From Acidobacteriota bacterium (GTDB lineage: Bacteria; Acidobacteriota; Vicinamibacteria; Marinacidobacterales; Marinacidobacteraceae), in assembly GCA_022826195.1 (NCBI GenBank), contig JAJDVI010000058.1, forward strand, positions 62,001-126,000: a stretch of 64,000 bases of DNA, written 5' to 3'. The notes beneath the pieces were generated by a model. It worked only from the letters and a program-made list of their open reading frames with translations. It was not told the DNA's origin and searched no databases. The translations under genes and the position numbers were made by a program. This document shows positions 60,189-64,000 of this stretch, one piece after another; within the stretch, counting starts at the first letter, position 1, and every line of letters starts with the position of its first letter.

Positions 60189-60204
60189 GCGTCACCTGTG
60201 ACGC
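60189..60204. promoter_or_regulatory. 16-bp palindrome upstream of rpsF
   Basis: GCGTCAC, CT, GTGACGC is a perfect inverted repeat 15 bases before the first rpsF start codon. It could be an operator or an mRNA stem affecting translation. No matching site was seen elsewhere. Confidence 0.4.
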
Positions 60205-60246
60205 ACCCCGCAGGGAACCGTGCGGGAATCTGCGGGCGGCTCCGCA

Positions 60247-60813
60247 TCAGGCAGCCGCCCGGTTGAACCGGTTCATGGCAGTTTCGATCCCCTGCCCGAC
60301 CGCGGTTTCGATGGCCCGCACCGCGCGCTCCAACAGATCGTCCACCGCCGCGGCCTCCGGCGGGGCAAAGTGAGAGAGCACGAAGTCAGCCGGATCTTCT
60401 CCGGCCGGGGGATTCCCGATCCCGAGGCGCATCCTGGGAATCTCGTCGGTCCCGAGCGAGGCAAGGATGGACGCGAGACCGTTGTGGCCCCCGTCGCTGC
60501 CACGGCGGCGGGTCCTGATCGTTCCGAGCGGCAGGGCGTAGTCGTCGCAGACGACGAGCGTCTCTTCCGGCGAACGGCCCTCACTCTGGAGAAGGCGCCG
60601 CACCGGACCCCCGCTCCGATTCATGTAACCCATGGGACGCAGCAGGCCGACCTTCCGTCCGGCGATCTCGGCCTCGACGAGAAGGCCCCCGTCGAAGTGC
60701 CGGGTCCGAACGGACCGCTCTCCGAGGAGCGCGGCCACGGCATCAAAGCCGATGTTGTGCCGGGTCCCCTCATACCGGACCCCGGGATTGCCGAGCCCCA
60801 CCACGATCTGCAC
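60247..60813 (-). CDS. pth: Peptidyl-tRNA hydrolase
   Basis: A 188-residue enzyme that frees tRNA from dropped-off peptidyl-tRNA. I start at GTG 60813 because GAGG lies 5 bases upstream and QIVVGLGNPGVRYEGTRHNI follows, the normal N-terminus; the track ORF adds 43 unlikely residues. The catalytic His is in GTRHNIGF, Asn in MNRSGG, and GGHNGLASI is the substrate loop. It lies between rplY (153-bp gap) and rpsF. Confidence 0.93.
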   Translation of the reverse strand: MQIVVGLGNPGVRYEGTRHNIGFDAVAALLGERSVRTRHFDGGLLVEAEIAGRKVGLLRPMGYMNRSGGPVRRLLQSEGRSPEETLVVCDDYALPLGTIRTRRRGSDGGHNGLASILASLGTDEIPRMRLGIGNPPAGEDPADFVLSHFAPPEAAAVDDLLERAVRAIETAVGQGIETAMNRFNRAAA

Positions 60814-60966
60814 CGGAACCTCGACGCGAGCCGGTGTCTCGTGCGGCGTCCCGCCGGGGGCGCCGCCGGTCAGGCCCGCGGGAGGATCGCTCACCGCGGT
60901 CGCCGGCCACGGAGCGGCCCGGGGAAAGGGACTGGGCAACACGCTGGATCAGAAGGGTTCCGCCGG

Positions 60967-61587
60967 TCACTCTTCCGGCTCTTCTTCGTCTTCTTCACTC
61001 TCGTCTTCCTGCTCGGGCTCGTCGGTTCCCTTCGGCGGAGAGACGTGAACGATGACCACGTCCCGCTCCGTCGCGAGGGTGAGTCCCTCCGGCAGGCCGA
61101 TGTCCGCCGCCCGGACGGTGTCGCCGTAGTCGAGCTCGCCCACGGCGAGAGGAAGGTACTCCGGAATGTCGTGCGGCAGGCAGCTGACGGCGAGCGATCG
61201 GCTGATGAAGTCGAGGTGGCCGCCACGCTTGACGCCGACGGACTCGCCTTCGAGGTGAACGGGAACGTGCCACTCCGAAGCCTTGTCCGGGTCCACGCGC
61301 ATGAGGTCCGCATGCAGGACCGAATGGTCGAGCGGATGCAGTTGGTAGTCGTGGATCATCACCTGCTCCGCGCTCTCGTCGCCGTCGATCTCGAGCGAGA
61401 AGATGGTGTTCACTCCCCGCGGCGACCGGACGATGTCGGTGACGTGGCGGGGTGAGACGGTGAGCGAACGGGAGCCGGCGGAGCCGCCATAGACGACGGC
61501 CGGAATCATCCCGGCCGCCCGCAGGCGGCGGTTCGGCCCCTTGCCGACGGCAGTGCGGGAACTCGCGGGAATCGAGAGCTGAGCCAT
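60967..61587 (-). CDS. rplY: Ribosomal protein bL25, Ctc type
   Basis: A 206-residue 5S rRNA-binding protein of the long (Ctc/TL5) kind. I start at ATG 61587 (MAQLSIPASSRTAVGKGPNR). The N-terminal domain has GMIPAVVYGG, the second domain LPHDIPEYLPLAVGELDYGD, and the end is strongly acidic (DEPEQEDESEEDEEEPEE). It is next to pth and prs, the usual order. Confidence 0.95.
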   Translation of the reverse strand: MAQLSIPASSRTAVGKGPNRRLRAAGMIPAVVYGGSAGSRSLTVSPRHVTDIVRSPRGVNTIFSLEIDGDESAEQVMIHDYQLHPLDHSVLHADLMRVDPDKASEWHVPVHLEGESVGVKRGGHLDFISRSLAVSCLPHDIPEYLPLAVGELDYGDTVRAADIGLPEGLTLATERDVVIVHVSPPKGTDEPEQEDESEEDEEEPEE

Positions 61588-61890
61588 GGGGTGTGCGTGG
61601 GGTTGTTCGTGATGGACAGGGTTGCGCGGAGGCCCGGGAACGGGAAGAGGGGACGCGGGCAGCGTCGTCCTCGAAGGTCCTTCTCGGCGGGCTCCGGAGG
61701 AGTGCGACCCAAGAAGTCCGGTGGATGCCGCCGCGGCGCCATCCACTCCTCAGCGGCGATGCAGGGCGCGGAAGTCTAGCAGGCAGGATCGCTGAATTGC
61801 GCGTGGGGAAACTCGCGACGCCACCTCCGGCTCGCGTCATGGCGCGGCGGTGGAGTACGGCGGGCCGCGGTTGCGCCACGCGCCGCGGGG
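61588..61890. other. prs-rplY intergenic region
   Basis: A 303-bp gap without a credible gene. On the minus strand TAGACT (near 61780) could be a -10 box for rplY but has no good -35. No terminator with a T-run is visible. Confidence 0.4.
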
Positions 61891-62883
61891 TCAGACGAAG
61901 AGGGAGCTGACCGAGTCCTCCCCGTGCACGCTCTCGATCGCCCGGGCGAAGAGCGAAGCCACGGACAGGACCTCGATCTTGCTGCCCGGCGCGCGCGCTT
62001 CGGGCGCCAGGGGAATCGTGTCCCCCACGATGAGGCGTTCGAGCCGGCCGTTCCGGATCCGTTCCACCGCGGGCCCGGAAAGCACCGCGTGGGTGCATAC
62101 GGCGAGCACCCGGGTCGCCCCATCCTGATGGAGCGCTTCCGCGGCGCGGACGAGCGTCCCGGCGGAGTCGACGATGTCGTCCACGATCACCGCGGGCCGG
62201 CCCCGCACGTCGCCCACCACATGCATGGTCTCGACTTCGTTGTCGCTGCCGCGCCGCTTGTCCATGACCGCGATGCCGACTCCGAGTTTCTTGCCGTAGG
62301 CGCGCGCCCGTTCCACGCCCCCGGCGTCCGGCGAAACGACCACCGGCCTGTCCAGCTCGAGGCGCGGCAGGTGGTCCAGCACCACCGGAGTCGCGTACAG
62401 GTGATCCACCGGAATGTCGAAGAACCCCTGGATCTGGCCGACGTGGAGGTCCATGCAGATGACCCGGTGCACCCCGGCGACCGTCAGCAGGTCGGCCACC
62501 AGTTTCGCGGAGATCGGGACCCGGGGACGGTCCTTCCGGTCCTGGCGGGCGTACCCGTAGTAGGGGATCACCGCGTTGATCCGGGCCGCCGACGCCCGTT
62601 TGAGCGCGTCCACCATGATGAGGAGTTCCATCAGGTTTTCGTTGACGGGCGGCGACGTGGACTGGATCACGAAGGCGTCCGCGCCGCGGACGTTGTCCCT
62701 GATCTGGAAGCGGACCTCTCCGTCCCGAAAACGGTCCAGCGTCGCCTCCGAGAGGGGAACGCCGAGGTTCCGCGCGATCGCGGCCGCCAGGTCGGGATTG
62801 GAGGAGCCCCCGATGACCTTCAGTTCGCCCGCAAAGCCATGGGTCGGGCTCTGGCACTGGCGGTCGGGGGTGGATCCGGTCAT
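61891..62883 (-). CDS. prs: Ribose-phosphate pyrophosphokinase
   Basis: A 330-residue enzyme that makes PRPP from ribose 5-phosphate and ATP for nucleotide, His and Trp synthesis. FRDGEVRFQIRDNVRGADAF, YYGYARQDRKDRPRVPISAK and the PRPP loop VIVDDIVDSAGTLVRAAEAL are conserved. MTGSTPDRQCQSPTHGFAGE is a slightly long N-terminus. It follows tRNA-Gln and precedes rplY. Confidence 0.97.
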   Translation of the reverse strand: MTGSTPDRQCQSPTHGFAGELKVIGGSSNPDLAAAIARNLGVPLSEATLDRFRDGEVRFQIRDNVRGADAFVIQSTSPPVNENLMELLIMVDALKRASAARINAVIPYYGYARQDRKDRPRVPISAKLVADLLTVAGVHRVICMDLHVGQIQGFFDIPVDHLYATPVVLDHLPRLELDRPVVVSPDAGGVERARAYGKKLGVGIAVMDKRRGSDNEVETMHVVGDVRGRPAVIVDDIVDSAGTLVRAAEALHQDGATRVLAVCTHAVLSGPAVERIRNGRLERLIVGDTIPLAPEARAPGSKIEVLSVASLFARAIESVHGEDSVSSLFV

Positions 62884-62968
62884 CTCGGTCGGGCGGACGG
62901 CGCGGGGCGGACGCCCAGCGGGGAGCGCCCGCGTCGGAGAATCACGGACCGATCACCGGAACTGCGGG

Positions 62969-63040
62969 CTGGGGCGGAAGGATTCGAACCCTCGTAGACC
63001 GGAACCAAAACCCGGCGCCTATCCCCTCGGCCACGCCCCA
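62969..63040 (-). tRNA. tRNA-Gln (TTG)
   Basis: A 72-nt tRNA with acceptor TGGGGCG/CGCCCCA, anticodon loop TTTTGGT (anticodon TTG), TTCGAAT T-loop and discriminator G. CCA is not encoded. Its first 22 bases overlap the end of ispE on the same strand. Confidence 0.96.
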
Positions 63041-64000
63041 TCCGGCCAGTTTCCCTGAAGGGCCGCCCGGTGTTCGCTGCGGGTGATCGTGCGGGTCGCG
63101 ATTGCCCGAAGGTTAGCCTCCGAAAGGCGGGCGGCCGCGCGCGCCGCCTGCTCCCGGCCGGCAAAGACGCCGAACACCGCCGAACCGCTTCCCGACATGG
63201 CCGTCTCCAAGGCTCCGGCGGCCTTCAGGGCGCTCCGCATCCTCGAAATGGCGTCGGGAGGCCGGGTCGTTTGCAGCACGGTGGACCGTTCGAGGTCGTT
63301 CGGGAAGCAGCCCGCGAGGAGCTTGCCACTGAGTTGGGGCCCCGAGGGACCCGACGCGAGAAACCGTACCAGACTATCGGGCCGTTCGGACCCGTCCTCT
63401 CGGCGAGGAGCAGCCGGCGGTTTCGGCAGACCGCGATAGGCCTCCGGGGTCGAGATACCGAACTCCGGAATCAGGAGGACCAGCGGAAGTTCCGCTGCGT
63501 CGGCCAGCGGGAAGACGTGCTCGCCGCGGCCGGTGGCAAGCGCCAGCCCCCCGTAGAGGAAGAAAGGCGCGTCCATTCCGACCTCGACCAACACGCGGTG
63601 CAGGACGCGGCGGCTCAGGCCGAGGCCGAACAGGCGGTTGAGACCGATGAGCGCCGCCGCGGCGTCCGAGCTTCCGCCGCCGAGTCCGCGGCCGGCCGGA
63701 ATCGTCTTTCGGAGCCGGATGCGCGCCCCGGGAAGGCGCCGGCCGAGCCGGTCCTCGAGCCGCGCCGCGGCACGGAGCACCAGGTTCGTCTGATCCGTGG
63801 GGATCGAGGGGCTGTCGCATTCCAGCCGCAGCCCCTCTCCGCCCGCCTCGAAGACGAGGGCGTCCCAGAGATCCACGCCGGCCAGCAGGGTGCGGACCGT
63901 GTGGTACCCGTCGGGCCGCCGCGAGAGGACCCGCAGGCCCAGGTTGATCTTGGCGGGAGTTCTGATTCCCAGGCGGCGGGCGGTGGGGTCCGGACCGGCC
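63019..64000 (-). CDS. ispE: 4-diphosphocytidyl-2-C-methyl-D-erythritol kinase (5' end outside window)
   Basis: At least 326 residues of a GHMP kinase in the non-mevalonate isoprenoid pathway. The frame stays open past the track start (63876) to base 64000: upstream codons read RTPAKINLGLRVLSRRPDGY, the true IspE N-terminal motif, so the gene's start lies outside. The ATP loop PAGRGLGGGSSDAAAAL and C-terminal AMSGSGSAVFGVF are present. The last codons (WPRG and the TAG stop) lie within tRNA-Gln. Confidence 0.95.
   Translation of the reverse strand, partial: AGPDPTARRLGIRTPAKINLGLRVLSRRPDGYHTVRTLLAGVDLWDALVFEAGGEGLRLECDSPSIPTDQTNLVLRAAARLEDRLGRRLPGARIRLRKTIPAGRGLGGGSSDAAAALIGLNRLFGLGLSRRVLHRVLVEVGMDAPFFLYGGLALATGRGEHVFPLADAAELPLVLLIPEFGISTPEAYRGLPKPPAAPRREDGSERPDSLVRFLASGPSGPQLSGKLLAGCFPNDLERSTVLQTTRPPDAISRMRSALKAAGALETAMSGSGSAVFGVFAGREQAARAAARLSEANLRAIATRTITRSEHRAALQGNWPDGAWPRG

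Overview
The window is high-GC bacterial chromosome, almost entirely coding, with a mix of ATG, GTG and TTG starts and very tight gene packing. The exact lineage cannot be proved by reading. The complete informational gene order, the secreted PIG-L deacetylase and P1 peptidase, the EF-G2 paralogue and the all-zinc (C+) forms of bL33, bL36, uS4 and uS14 would suit Gemmatimonadota or a related phylum (tentative).

Left part (1-18.1 kb): accessory metabolism and envelope genes. A minus-strand run (bases 5441 down to 1) encodes a 45-residue membrane protein, a sodium:solute symporter, a ClC antiporter, D-aminoacyl-tRNA deacylase, a DsbA-type lipoprotein and a split-barrel flavin-type protein. Plus-strand genes follow for a three-domain secreted PIG-L protein, a DASS carboxylate transporter and a TenA thiaminase-like enzyme. 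A minus-strand pair encodes a secreted P1 peptidase and a succinate-semialdehyde-type dehydrogenase. Next come a DUF4097-like repeat protein and a secreted L-asparaginase, then an orphan three-gene type IV pilus or type II secretion platform cluster (PilM-, PilN- and PilO/PilP-like). Together these suggest scavenging of peptides, amino acids and C4 acids. An EF-G2 paralogue (18.1-20.2 kb) and a 374-bp repeat-rich spacer end this part.

Central and right part (20.6-64 kb): everything is on the minus strand and forms the core informational block. Read in the direction of transcription it runs: ispE, tRNA-Gln, prs, rplY, pth, rpsF-rpsR-rplI, dnaB, radA, ispDF, rlmB; then tRNA-Thr/Tyr/Gly/Thr, tuf, rpmG, tRNA-Trp, secE, nusG, rplKAJL, rpoB, rpoC; then rpsL, rpsG, fusA and the unbroken S10-spc-alpha ribosomal series from rpsJ to rplQ, including secY, adk, map and infA. 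Two near-consensus sigma70 promoters head the tRNA-tuf and rpsL transcripts.

Main curiosities: a two-copy MITE-like element whose terminal inverted repeats co-vary, with both copies abutting minus-strand start codons; a Cys4 zinc-ribbon-like insertion near the N-terminus of RpoB; a shared spacer motif in the two strong promoters; a tRNA-Gln gene that supplies the last codons and stop of ispE; a PilO-PilP-like fusion; and a tiny membrane protein paired with the symporter. No CRISPR array, prophage, transposase or rRNA gene was seen, and nothing here looks like a wholly new multi-gene system.
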